Shown piece by piece: positions 25,834 to 33,635 of a stretch of 64,000 bases of DNA. Both the position numbers and the translations under genes were made by a program. The notes under the pieces are model-generated. The model searched no databases. It saw only the letters and a list, made by a program, of their open reading frames with translations, and was not told the DNA's origin. Positions within the stretch are counted from its first letter, which is position 1; every line of letters begins with the position of its first letter. This DNA is from UBA8529 sp964390565 (GTDB taxonomy: Bacteria; Bacteroidota; Bacteroidia; Bacteroidales; Tenuifilaceae). The stretch spans positions 6,546 through 70,545 of the forward strand of contig CAYMII010000020.1 in the NCBI GenBank assembly GCA_964390565.1, given 5' to 3'.

Positions 25834-25875
25834 CACTTTGCGGTTACCTTAGCGTTTCTTTGCGAGAAACTTCTT
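25834..25875 (-). repeat. Right inverted-repeat arm of the GxxExxY cassette
   Basis: 42 bases, the reverse-complement partner of 25394-25444. It stops two bases before the nadB -7 box at 25877-25884. Confidence 0.7.
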
Positions 25876-25876
25876 C

Positions 25877-25884
25877 TATCTTTG
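25877..25884 (+). promoter_or_regulatory. -7 promoter box for nadB
   Basis: TATCTTTG, an exact TAnnTTTG match, 16 bases before the nadB ATG. Any -33 element would lie inside the right arm of the inserted cassette. Confidence 0.6.
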
Positions 25885-25900
25885 TATAAAAATTTGCTTC

Positions 25901-27481
25901 ATGCCAAATTATAATTGCGATTTTTTGGTAATCGGCTCAGGAATTGGCGGCTTAAGTTATGCGCTAAAGGTTGCCGATTACGGTAAAGTTTTTCTCATTA
26001 CCAAGGCTAGTTTAGACGAAACCAACACATCATACGCCCAGGGAGGCATTGCATCAGTAATGTACGACCCAGATACTTTCGAAAAACATGTTCAGGATAC
26101 GCTAATTTGCGGAGATGGTCTTTGCAATGAGGAGGTCGTCCGAATGGTTGTTTCCGAAGCCCCTGCACAAATTAGTCAGCTCATTCAATGGGGAGTCAAG
26201 TTTGATCGTCAGCAAAACGGTCAGTACGACTTAGCTCGCGAGGGAGGCCACTCGGAACATCGCATACTTCACCATAAAGATAATACAGGCTACGAGATAC
26301 AAAGAGCGCTTTCGCAAAAGGTTCGTCTGCATCCAAACATTCAAGTTTTTGAACATTATTTTGCAGTTGAGTTGATTACCCTCCACCATATGGGCGTTGA
26401 GATAAAACGTGGGTATCCCGATAATAAATGCTTTGGCGCATATATCCTCGATTTAAAAACCCAAAAGGTTAGCACCTTTTTAGCCCGTGCAACAGTAATG
26501 GCAACAGGAGGAACAGGGAATATTTACCATACCACAACAAATCCCCTTGTTGCAACTGGCGATGGTGTTGCCATGGTTTATCGAGCCAAGGGAGAGGTTG
26601 AGAATATGGAGTTTGTTCAATTTCACCCAACCTCGCTTTACCATCCAGGCGAAAGACCTTCGTTCCTAATCACTGAAGCCATGCGTGGTTTTGGAGCTAT
26701 CCTTAAGACTGTTGATGGCAAAGAGTTTATGCATAAGTACGATAAGCGAGGTTCTTTAGCTCCCCGCGATATTGTTGCTCGTGCCATTGACCATGAGCTT
26801 AAAACTCGTGGAGATGATTTCGTTTACCTTGATGTGACCTTTAAGGATCCAAACGAGATAAAAAACCACTTCCCAAATATCTACGAAAAGTGTCTTTCCA
26901 TTGGAATCGATATTACAAAAGATATGATTCCTGTCGTTCCTGCAGCACACTACCTGTGTGGAGGAATTAAGGTTGATTTAAATGGCGAAAGCACTATTAA
27001 ACGACTCTACGCCGTTGGCGAATGCTCTTCGACAGGTTTGCATGGGGCCAACCGACTTGCGTCGAACTCGCTAATTGAGGCTATTGTTTATGCTGAGAAG
27101 GCAGCAAAGCACTCTTTGGAAAACTTTAAAAATATTGCCTTAAACGATAAAGTTCCTGATTGGAACTACGAGGGTACGACTCATACCGAGGAGATGGTTT
27201 TGATTACCCAAAGCTACAAGGAGATGCAACAAATCATGAGTAATTATGTTGGTATTGTTCGTTCAGATCTCCGTCTCGAGAGGGCTTTGGTTCGCTTAGA
27301 GATTATTTATCGTGAAAATGAGGAACTTTATAAGAAATCTACCTTAACTCAAAACCTTTGTGAACTAAGGAATTTGATAAATGTTGGATATCTAATTATA
27401 AAGTTTGCTCAAATGATGAGAGAGAGTAGAGGATTGCATTACTCCATCGACTATCCAAAGCATAGAGGCTCTGAATTTTAA
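25901..27481 (+). CDS. nadB: L-aspartate oxidase
   Basis: 526 residues. FAD-dependent oxidation of L-aspartate to iminoaspartate, the first step of de novo NAD synthesis; under anaerobic conditions fumarate can be the electron acceptor. Visible are the N-terminal dinucleotide-binding GSGIGGLSYALKV, the flavoprotein stretch TSYAQGGIASVM, REGGHSEHRILHH, and the active-site region FVQFHPTSLYHPG. The C-terminal FAD motif is AVGECSSTGLHGANRLASNSL. The succinate dehydrogenase flavoprotein is excluded by the NadB-type REGGHS and HGANRLASNSL motifs. nadA and nadC are not in the window. Confidence 0.95.
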   Translation: MPNYNCDFLVIGSGIGGLSYALKVADYGKVFLITKASLDETNTSYAQGGIASVMYDPDTFEKHVQDTLICGDGLCNEEVVRMVVSEAPAQISQLIQWGVKFDRQQNGQYDLAREGGHSEHRILHHKDNTGYEIQRALSQKVRLHPNIQVFEHYFAVELITLHHMGVEIKRGYPDNKCFGAYILDLKTQKVSTFLARATVMATGGTGNIYHTTTNPLVATGDGVAMVYRAKGEVENMEFVQFHPTSLYHPGERPSFLITEAMRGFGAILKTVDGKEFMHKYDKRGSLAPRDIVARAIDHELKTRGDDFVYLDVTFKDPNEIKNHFPNIYEKCLSIGIDITKDMIPVVPAAHYLCGGIKVDLNGESTIKRLYAVGECSSTGLHGANRLASNSLIEAIVYAEKAAKHSLENFKNIALNDKVPDWNYEGTTHTEEMVLITQSYKEMQQIMSNYVGIVRSDLRLERALVRLEIIYRENEELYKKSTLTQNLCELRNLINVGYLIIKFAQMMRESRGLHYSIDYPKHRGSEF

Positions 27482-27521
27482 AAAAAATTATTATAAAAGT
27501 TTGATTTTGAAGTTTAAGCAG

Positions 27522-27529
27522 TAACTTTG
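27522..27529 (+). promoter_or_regulatory. -7 promoter box for the first arsC
   Basis: TAACTTTG, an exact TAnnTTTG match, with TTTG at 27500-27503 (18-base spacer) and 38 bases to the ATG. No ArsR-type palindrome was seen here. Confidence 0.55.
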
Positions 27530-27567
27530 TCATCCTTTTTAAAAACGAGCAAAGAATATTTTCCAAA

Positions 27568-27993
27568 ATGAAGGTTTTAGTTTTATGCACTGGTAATAGC
27601 TGCCGTAGCAAAATGGCAAAGGGCCTATTACAATCTTTTGACCCATCGCTTATTGTGCATTCTGCTGGAATAAAACCAGCTGCCGAAGTAAATAAATATG
27701 CCATTCAGGTAATGGCCGAAATAGGTATTACCATTGGACTTACTAAACCAAAAAGCGTTAATGTATACCTTAACGAGGAGTGGGATTATGTAATTACCGT
27801 GTGCGGTAGTGCAAATGAGTTTTGCCCAATCTTCTACGGAAAAGTTCATCATCGTGTACATATCGGCTTCGACGATCCTTCGCTTGTAACTGGCACCGAA
27901 GAACAAATTTTAGAAGCATTTCGCCACACCCGCGATAAACTTAAGCAAAGGTTATTTAAGTTCTATGAGGAAAATTTGAAAATTCATAATTAA
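27568..27993 (+). CDS. arsC: Arsenate reductase, thioredoxin-coupled ArsC type
   Basis: 141 residues of the low-molecular-weight phosphatase-like ArsC family. It has the phosphate-binding loop CTGNSCRS (residues 7-14) and the downstream cysteine pair VCGSANEFC, spaced as the Cys82/Cys89 pair of Staphylococcus ArsC. It reduces arsenate to arsenite through an intramolecular disulfide cascade recycled by thioredoxin. A paralogue lies at 36530-36973 and differs by a cysteine-rich tail. This copy stands alone between nadB and a histidine kinase, at the edge of the arsenic island. Confidence 0.88.
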   Translation: MKVLVLCTGNSCRSKMAKGLLQSFDPSLIVHSAGIKPAAEVNKYAIQVMAEIGITIGLTKPKSVNVYLNEEWDYVITVCGSANEFCPIFYGKVHHRVHIGFDDPSLVTGTEEQILEAFRHTRDKLKQRLFKFYEENLKIHN

Positions 27994-28179
27994 TATTATT
28001 CCTAGCTCCTTATAATTCTATTATATTACCAATAACTCATTTCTGTTTTAAACCCTTTTCATAAAATTCTGTCAAAAAAGGAGATACGTTAATTGTGGTA
28101 CTTCCCTTTTTTCATTATATTTTCATGTTTATTGTAAAGTAATTATTTGCTTTGTTTTCAATTACTTCAATGCTTTTTT

Positions 28180-29958
28180 ATGTTCAAAAAACGCAGGAGT
28201 ATAGTACAAACACTGTTTTTCTATTTTACAGCATCAATCGCTATACTATTTGGTCTGTTTGCATTTTATTTAATTATCAGTGTACTTAACAGGGCCGAAA
28301 AAAACATTGAACAGAATAAACATCTTTATATCGAAAGTAAGAAAGAGCTTATTAAAAGCCAGATAAATCTTACAATTAATTTCATCAACCACAAAAAAAA
28401 CACCCTAGTTAACTCTGATAGCATATCACTTAAAAAACTTCAAAAAGAAATATTAGCTGAAGTTGCAAAGATTCGGTTTTCAGACAATGGCTATATATTT
28501 GTGGTAAACTACAATGGGGTAACATTAATGAATGATGTTCAACAATTTACTGTAGGAAAAAACAGTTGGAATATTGTTGATCCTAATGGGGTAAAAATAG
28601 TTCAAGAGGAAAGAAGAGCTGTAGAAATCCCCGAAGGTGATTACATCTACTACTCTTGGTATAAACAAAATGCTGATAAACCGACACCAAAAATCTCTTT
28701 TGTCCGCGGAATTCCCGATTGGAAATGGATGGTTGGCACAGGTATATATCTTGAGGATATCGATAATATTATTAAAAGAGAGCAAGAGGCATCAAATGCA
28801 CTTGTAAATCGTGTTATCATTATAATAATTAGCATTTTTAGTTTTTTAGTTTTAATGTTTTTTTTAATTAGTCGATTAGTTGCTAGTAAGATTGAAAAGA
28901 GCTTCAATGTTTTCTCTAACTTCTTTAGGGATGCAGTTGTTAAATCAACAAAAATTGATACCCAGAAGTTACATTTTACTGAATTTGACATTCCGGCCAT
29001 CTCAGCAAATGAAATGCTGGAAGAATTAGTAAATGCAAGAAATGAGCTTATTCTGTTTAATAAAGAACTCGAAAAACGCGTTGAAGAGCGAACAGGAGAA
29101 ATTATTCAACAGAAAGAAGAAATAATGGCTCAAAACGAAGAGATAAGAGCTCAAAATGATGAGTTGGAAATTCATAGATCTCAATTAGAAAAATTAATCG
29201 ATGAGAGAACAATTGATTTAAGAATTGCTAAAGAAAGAGCTGAAGAATCAGATAAATTAAAATCTGCCTTTTTAGCAAACATTTCGCATGAGATACGTAC
29301 GCCAATGAATGCAATTCAGGGTCTTACAAATCTACTTATTCATGATGATATTGAAGAAAACACGAAAAAAGAACTGATTGAAAATATAGTTCAAAGCAGT
29401 AATACCATCATTCAAATTATTGAAAATATTATCGATATTTCTAAAATTCAAACGGGTCAACTTGAAATTATCCAGAAAACCTGTGATATAAACACAATTA
29501 TTCAAAGGCTGAATGAAAAATTTGTTCTTAAAAAACAAGAGCTTGGTAAAGATAATATCCAGATATTAACATCAATAGGATTAAAGGAGAAGGGATGCAT
29601 CATTATTACAGATCCGATTCGACTTGAACAGATATTTTCAAATTTAATTGACAATGCATTAAAATTTACAGAAGTTGGAATAATTAGTTTTGGCTATGAA
29701 AAGTTTAATTCCAAGCTAAAGTTTTTTGTTAAGGACAATGGAATTGGGCTTACGGAAAAGCAAAAAAGTTCATTATTTGTTGAATTTTCTAAAGCAGAGG
29801 CCTCAAACGAAAAGTTTTATCAGGGTGTTGGATTGGGTTTGAGTATTACCAAAAACCTTGTTAAAATGCTTGGTGGCGAGATTTGGGTTGAATCAGAAGT
29901 TAATAAGGGATCATCATTCTATTTTACAATTCCTTTTATTGTTGAAGGATCTACATAA
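28180..29958 (+). CDS. Cache-domain sensor histidine kinase
   Basis: 592 residues from ATG 28180 (MFKKRRSIVQTLFFYFT); an upstream in-frame ATG at 28147 would put an unlikely extension before the first membrane helix. A membrane segment at about 13-35 and another at 209-231 enclose a single Cache domain (NGYIFVVNYNGVTLMN, PDWKWMVGTGIYLEDID). A coiled coil is followed by HisKA with His370 (NISHEIRTPMNAIQG) and HATPase (DNALKF, DNGIGL, GVGLGLSI). No response regulator is adjacent. It sits inside the arsenic island just before the 24-bp operator; a link to arsenic sensing is only positional. Confidence 0.9.
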   Translation: MFKKRRSIVQTLFFYFTASIAILFGLFAFYLIISVLNRAEKNIEQNKHLYIESKKELIKSQINLTINFINHKKNTLVNSDSISLKKLQKEILAEVAKIRFSDNGYIFVVNYNGVTLMNDVQQFTVGKNSWNIVDPNGVKIVQEERRAVEIPEGDYIYYSWYKQNADKPTPKISFVRGIPDWKWMVGTGIYLEDIDNIIKREQEASNALVNRVIIIIISIFSFLVLMFFLISRLVASKIEKSFNVFSNFFRDAVVKSTKIDTQKLHFTEFDIPAISANEMLEELVNARNELILFNKELEKRVEERTGEIIQQKEEIMAQNEEIRAQNDELEIHRSQLEKLIDERTIDLRIAKERAEESDKLKSAFLANISHEIRTPMNAIQGLTNLLIHDDIEENTKKELIENIVQSSNTIIQIIENIIDISKIQTGQLEIIQKTCDINTIIQRLNEKFVLKKQELGKDNIQILTSIGLKEKGCIIITDPIRLEQIFSNLIDNALKFTEVGIISFGYEKFNSKLKFFVKDNGIGLTEKQKSSLFVEFSKAEASNEKFYQGVGLGLSITKNLVKMLGGEIWVESEVNKGSSFYFTIPFIVEGST

Positions 29959-29991
29959 ATAATTTGTTTAAGTTTTATATTTTTTATCAAA

Positions 29992-30015
29992 GTATTTCGT
30001 AATATTACGAAATAC
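29992..30015. promoter_or_regulatory. Perfect 24-bp palindrome, likely ArsR operator
   Basis: Two 12-base halves, GTATTTCGTAAT and its exact reverse complement, lie 28 bases before the first gene of the ArsE/F/G-like operon. The core TCGTA-N4-TACGA recurs at 35719-35732 before an arsR gene. This is the placement and symmetry expected for an ArsR/SmtB repressor site. Confidence 0.75.
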
Positions 30016-30043
30016 GAATTAATAAACTTAATAAGATATATCA

Positions 30044-30277
30044 ATGAATATTATTGTTTTAGGAACAGGTTGTGCAAAGTGCAAAAACCTAGAGCAGTTA
30101 ACAAAAAAAGTGGTTGCCGATTTAAATCTTAGCGCAGAGGTTACAAAAGAGGAGGATATCCAAAAAATCATGTCTTACGGAATTATGCGTACTCCTGGAT
30201 TAGTAAAGGATGGTAAGGTTATCCTAAGCGGCCGAATTCCTTCTGAAAACGAACTTAAAGAACTATTAATAAAATAA
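30044..30277 (+). CDS. Small thioredoxin-like protein (redox-active disulfide protein)
   Basis: 77 residues with the motif GTGCAKCKNLEQLTKKV (CxxC at residues 9-12) and the cis-Pro stretch MRTPGLVKDGKVILSGRIP. This is the minimal thioredoxin fold of the Thioredoxin_3 family. It has no signal peptide and is probably cytoplasmic. It opens the operon 30044-33628 and may supply electrons to the CcdA-like permease two genes downstream. Its position also resembles that of ArsE in the reported arsEFG organoarsenical operon; I am not certain of that equivalence. Confidence 0.82.
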   Translation: MNIIVLGTGCAKCKNLEQLTKKVVADLNLSAEVTKEEDIQKIMSYGIMRTPGLVKDGKVILSGRIPSENELKELLIK

Positions 30278-30287
30278 TTTAAAGTTT

Positions 30288-30719
30288 ATGAAAAAGTCAC
30301 TTCTAATCATCGCTTTAGCAATCGTTTCAATAAGTTTTGGAAACTGTGGAAATTCATCACCCAAAGTTGAAAAACAAACCTCAACTGAGGCTTCAGAGGC
30401 TGCTCCTTCAATTCAAATTCTATACTTCCACGGCGATAGACGTTGTCCTACCTGCATTAAGGTTGGTGAAATCTCTCTAAATCTATTTAAAGCAAAGTAT
30501 GCAAATAATGCTGCTGTTGCTTATAAAGAAATCAATACCGATAAGGAGGAGAACAAAGCGATTGCAGAGAAGTATCAAATCTTGAGCTCATCGCTAATTA
30601 TTGATGTGAATGGCACTGTAAAAAACATTACTGTTGATGCCTTTAAGTTAGCAAAATCAGATGCTGCAGCACTTGAGAAGATGATTACCGATATTATTGA
30701 AGAAGGACTAAAAAAATAG
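30288..30719 (+). CDS. ArsF-like thioredoxin-fold lipoprotein
   Basis: 143 residues. A lipoprotein signal (MKKSLLIIALAIVSISFGNC, lipid Cys at 20) is followed by a thioredoxin-like domain whose motif is RRCPTCIKVGEI (CPTC), then KEINTDKEENKAIAEKYQI. The sequence matches my memory of the family annotated as nitrophenyl compound nitroreductase subunit ArsF. The CxxC and the adjacent CcdA-like protein suggest a periplasmic redox partner. Whether it reduces nitroaromatic arsenicals or simply relays electrons is unproven. Confidence 0.75.
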   Translation: MKKSLLIIALAIVSISFGNCGNSSPKVEKQTSTEASEAAPSIQILYFHGDRRCPTCIKVGEISLNLFKAKYANNAAVAYKEINTDKEENKAIAEKYQILSSSLIIDVNGTVKNITVDAFKLAKSDAAALEKMITDIIEEGLKK

Positions 30720-30722
30720 TCG

Positions 30723-31424
30723 ATGGATTGGCTTCAAAGTCTTTTAGATAGTTCAAGTTTGCCATTTCTTTCAGCATTGCTGCTAGGGATTATTACTTCG
30801 ATCAGCCCTTGCCCGCTTGCTACTAATATCACCGCAATTGCATTTATAAGTAAAGATATTGAGAACAAAAAAAGAGTTTTTCTCAGCGGATTGATATACA
30901 CTTTAGGACGAGCAGTAACCTATACAGCAATTGGGGTGATTTTCTTTTTTGGAGCCAATCAGTTTAAAATTGCTGGGTTTCTACAAAAGTATGGCGAAAG
31001 AATCCTTGGGCCAATATTGATACTAATAGGCCTTTTCATGCTCGATTTGATCAAAATTAAATTACCCTTTTCAAGCAAAATCTCAGAGAAACTCGAGAGA
31101 AAGGCTGAGAAAGGTGGTTTTTGGGGAGTTCTACTGATGGGAATCGCTTTTGCATTGGCTTTCTGTCCTTATAGTGGTGTTCTCTACTTTGGAATGCTAA
31201 TCCCGATGACCATCTCAAGCGCATCGGGTTTGTACCTGCCTCTAATTTTTGCTGTTGGAACCGGATTACCTGTAATAATTATTGCTTATCTGATTGCCTA
31301 TACCGTTTCGGGAGTTGGCTCTTTCTATAACAAGATTAAAGTATTCGAATTATGGTTTAGAAGGGTTGTTGCAGTTGTGTTTATCGGAGCAGGAATTTAC
31401 TATTTGGCTCAGTTTATATTATAA
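30723..31424 (+). CDS. CcdA/DsbD-like membrane protein, ArsG-like
   Basis: 233 residues, about six membrane helices. Two Cys-Pro motifs lie in helices 1 and 4 (SISPCPLATN near residue 28; AFCPYSGVLYFG near 140), the positions of the redox pair in CcdA. The family label I associate with it is the aromatic aminobenzylarsenical efflux permease ArsG. The CcdA-type cysteines allow a second reading: a transmembrane electron shuttle from the cytoplasmic CAKC protein (30044) to the periplasmic CPTC lipoprotein (30288). It starts three bases after the ArsF-like stop. Confidence 0.8.
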   Translation: MDWLQSLLDSSSLPFLSALLLGIITSISPCPLATNITAIAFISKDIENKKRVFLSGLIYTLGRAVTYTAIGVIFFFGANQFKIAGFLQKYGERILGPILILIGLFMLDLIKIKLPFSSKISEKLERKAEKGGFWGVLLMGIAFALAFCPYSGVLYFGMLIPMTISSASGLYLPLIFAVGTGLPVIIIAYLIAYTVSGVGSFYNKIKVFELWFRRVVAVVFIGAGIYYLAQFIL

Positions 31425-31435
31425 CCATTGTTGAA

Positions 31436-32461
31436 ATGAGAAATTTGTTGAAAAATAAGCTTCTAATAATTGTAATCCTCATACCTGTTTGGGTTTTGTT
31501 ATACATAAATCTAAAACCTATAACCGACTGGATAGTTTACTCAGTAATTGGTCTTGAGGAGGGAAAACATCTTACAGAGGCCATCTGGTTTTTTATTTTT
31601 GAGGTGCCCAAGGTATTGATGCTACTAACACTCATTATTTTCTTTGTTGGAATTATTCGCTCCTACTTTTCTCCCGAGCGAACCCGCAAATTTTTGGTTG
31701 GCAAGAAAACGTTTACAGGTAACGTTTTAGCATCGCTATTAGGAATTGTAACACCTTTCTGTTCTTGCTCTGCGATACCCTTATTTCTTGGATTTGTGGA
31801 GTCGGGTGTACCATTAGGAATTACATTCTCTTTTCTAATCGCAGCACCAATGATAAATGAGGTGGCAATAGTCTTGCTTTTTGGTTTATTTGGCTGGAAA
31901 GTTGCTCTTATTTATGTTCTAACCGGTTTAACCATAGCAATTACAGCTGGTTGGGTCATTGGAAAACTTAAACTCGAAAAATGGGTTGAGGATTGGGTAT
32001 ATAAAACAAAGCTCGGGGAATCAGGTATAGAAGAAGAAAAGTTAACCCTTGTAGCACGCTTTAAATTCGGTTTTGAGGCTGTAAAAGATATTGTAGGAAA
32101 AGTTTGGATATATGTGATTTTGGGTATTGCTGTTGGTGCTGGTGCGCATGGATACGTCCCTCAAGATTTTATGGCATCACTAATGGGAAAATCAGCTTGG
32201 TACAGTGTGCCACTATCAATTCTAATTGGAATCCCTTTGTATTCTAATGCAGCTGGAATTATTCCAATCGTCTCAGTTTTAATAGAGAAAGGTGCATCGC
32301 TAGGAACGGCATTGGCTTTTATGATGTCGGTAATTGGTCTCTCTTTACCCGAAATGATTATTCTAAGAAAAGTACTTAAACTCCCATTGATATTTACATT
32401 TATAGCAATTGTGGGTACAGGGATAATGATTGTTGGGTTTTTGTTTAATTGGATTTTTTAG
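31436..32461 (+). CDS. arsP: Permease, ArsP-like (UPF0718/DUF318)
   Basis: 341 residues with about eight membrane segments. The signature is TPFCSCSAIPLFLGFVESG near residue 103, followed by SFLIAAPMINEVAIVLL, and a second half-repeat GIPLYSNAAGIIPIVSVLIEKGASLGTALAFMM. Family members include ArsP, which exports trivalent methyl and aromatic arsenicals. The window also encodes ArsM, which makes methylated arsenicals, so export of those products is plausible. The gene lies 11 bases after the ArsG-like gene, clearly in the same operon. Cu/Zn efflux has been proposed for some relatives. Confidence 0.8.
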   Translation: MRNLLKNKLLIIVILIPVWVLLYINLKPITDWIVYSVIGLEEGKHLTEAIWFFIFEVPKVLMLLTLIIFFVGIIRSYFSPERTRKFLVGKKTFTGNVLASLLGIVTPFCSCSAIPLFLGFVESGVPLGITFSFLIAAPMINEVAIVLLFGLFGWKVALIYVLTGLTIAITAGWVIGKLKLEKWVEDWVYKTKLGESGIEEEKLTLVARFKFGFEAVKDIVGKVWIYVILGIAVGAGAHGYVPQDFMASLMGKSAWYSVPLSILIGIPLYSNAAGIIPIVSVLIEKGASLGTALAFMMSVIGLSLPEMIILRKVLKLPLIFTFIAIVGTGIMIVGFLFNWIF

Positions 32462-32497
32462 ATTTTATACTACGAATTCTTTAAAAAACATTTAGCC

Positions 32498-33277
32498 ATG
32501 GAAAACAAAAAAATCTCCTTTATCGGTGGTGGTAGGATTACCAAGATTTTCCTTACCGCACTAAAAAGTAAAAAGATTAGTCTTCAGCAAGTATCTGTAA
32601 TGGATACGAACCCTGATGTGCTAAAGGCATTATCAGCCGCTTTCCCTGAAATAAAAATTGAAACAAACCTAAATGAGAGCATTTTAGGTGCAGATTACAT
32701 CTTCCTTGCTGTTCATCCACCTATGATTGCTGAATCGCTTGAAAAAGCGAAAGCAACAATCAACCCAAAATCTACATTGATTTCCCTTGCTCCAAAATTC
32801 ACTATCGAGAAGATGACAGCCCTTTTAGTTGGTTTTAACCGGATTGTGCGTTTTCTCCCCTTGGCATCCTCTATTATTTGCGAAGGGTATAATCCTGTTG
32901 TGTTTAGCAATTCTATCGATAGCAACTCAAAAAACTATTTGCTAAATCTTTTCAAGATTTTTGGGCAAACCCTTGAAGTTGCAGAATCAAAAATTGAAGC
33001 ATACGCATTAATAGTAGCTATGGGTCCAACTTACCTTTGGTTTCAGTACTATAAACTGATTGAGTTGGCAAAAAACTTTGGAATGGACGATAAGGAGGCA
33101 GTTGAAGCAGTTAAAAATATGCTTATAGGAACAACTCAAACCATGTTTAATAGTGGTCTTGATAAGGCTGGTGTTATCGACCTAATTCCTGTTAAGCCTA
33201 TAGGCGAGCACGAAGCGGAAATTCTTAAAATATACGACGAGAAGCTGAATGGGCTTTTCCAAAAAATTAAACCATAA
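32498..33277 (+). CDS. ProC-like NAD(P)-binding oxidoreductase with altered active-site motifs
   Basis: 259 residues, the size and fold of pyrroline-5-carboxylate reductase: N-terminal Rossmann motif SFIGGGRITKIFL, a DYIFLAVHPPM stretch and a C-terminal helical domain. Key ProC motifs are changed: the usual MPNTP-like segment reads RFLPLAS and the SPGGTT segment reads KPIGEHE. True ProC activity is therefore uncertain. It sits in the ArsE/F/G-like operon and its stop is immediately followed by arsR. It could act on an arsenic-linked metabolite; a link with the HypD product pyrroline-5-carboxylate is chemically tempting but unsupported by position. Confidence 0.7.
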   Translation: MENKKISFIGGGRITKIFLTALKSKKISLQQVSVMDTNPDVLKALSAAFPEIKIETNLNESILGADYIFLAVHPPMIAESLEKAKATINPKSTLISLAPKFTIEKMTALLVGFNRIVRFLPLASSIICEGYNPVVFSNSIDSNSKNYLLNLFKIFGQTLEVAESKIEAYALIVAMGPTYLWFQYYKLIELAKNFGMDDKEAVEAVKNMLIGTTQTMFNSGLDKAGVIDLIPVKPIGEHEAEILKIYDEKLNGLFQKIKP

Positions 33278-33628
33278 ATGGAAACAGTAGAATATCAAGA
33301 TATATCACTAAGTCTTGCACCGATGCTGGATGCCCTTTCGCATCCAGCACGTTTGCAAATAATTTTGCACTTGGCAAAATACAATGGTTGTCCTGCCGGA
33401 AGCATATCGGAGCGTTTACCGTTAAGCAAGTCAACCGTTTCGCAGCATTTGGCTAAACTGAAGGAGGCTGGGATTGTTGTTGCAACGCCCGATGGGCTTT
33501 GTCAGCGCTACTCGCTAAATGATGAGGCACTAAATGAGCTAAATCTACAATATCATACATTGCTGAAGACAATCAGAGAACTTTCGGCTAAAAAAATTGC
33601 TTGTCCTGATGGAGGTTGCAGGAAGTAA
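33278..33628 (+). CDS. arsR: ArsR family repressor (first copy)
   Basis: 116 residues with a winged helix: LDALSHPARLQIILHLAKY, then the recognition helix LPLSKSTVSQHLAKLKEAGIV. Cysteines occur at NGCPAG and at the C-terminus (IACPDGGCRK), candidates for As(III) binding, though they are not in the classic CVCDL motif. It starts directly at the stop codon of the ProC-like gene and ends the operon, consistent with autoregulation through the palindrome at 29992. Confidence 0.88.
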   Translation: METVEYQDISLSLAPMLDALSHPARLQIILHLAKYNGCPAGSISERLPLSKSTVSQHLAKLKEAGIVVATPDGLCQRYSLNDEALNELNLQYHTLLKTIRELSAKKIACPDGGCRK

Positions 33629-33635
33629 ATCTACT

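Larger units (their letters stand above)
25394..25875 (+). mobile_element. GxxExxY cassette bounded by imperfect inverted repeats
   Basis: A 482-bp unit. The left arm (25394-25444) starts AAGAAGTTTCTCGCAAAG and ends CCGCAAAGTG. The right arm (25834-25875), read on the minus strand, starts with the same AAGAAGTTTCTCGCAAAG and ends ACCGCAAAGTG. A single ORF fills the space between the arms. No transposase is present and no clear target duplication was found. I infer a non-autonomous or remnant mobile unit inserted between the C69 gene and the nadB promoter. Confidence 0.65.

Noticed and set aside
32498..33277. Assigning proC and linking it to HypD
   Set aside because: The key ProC motifs are substituted and the gene is 14 kb away in an arsenic operon, so the link would be speculation.
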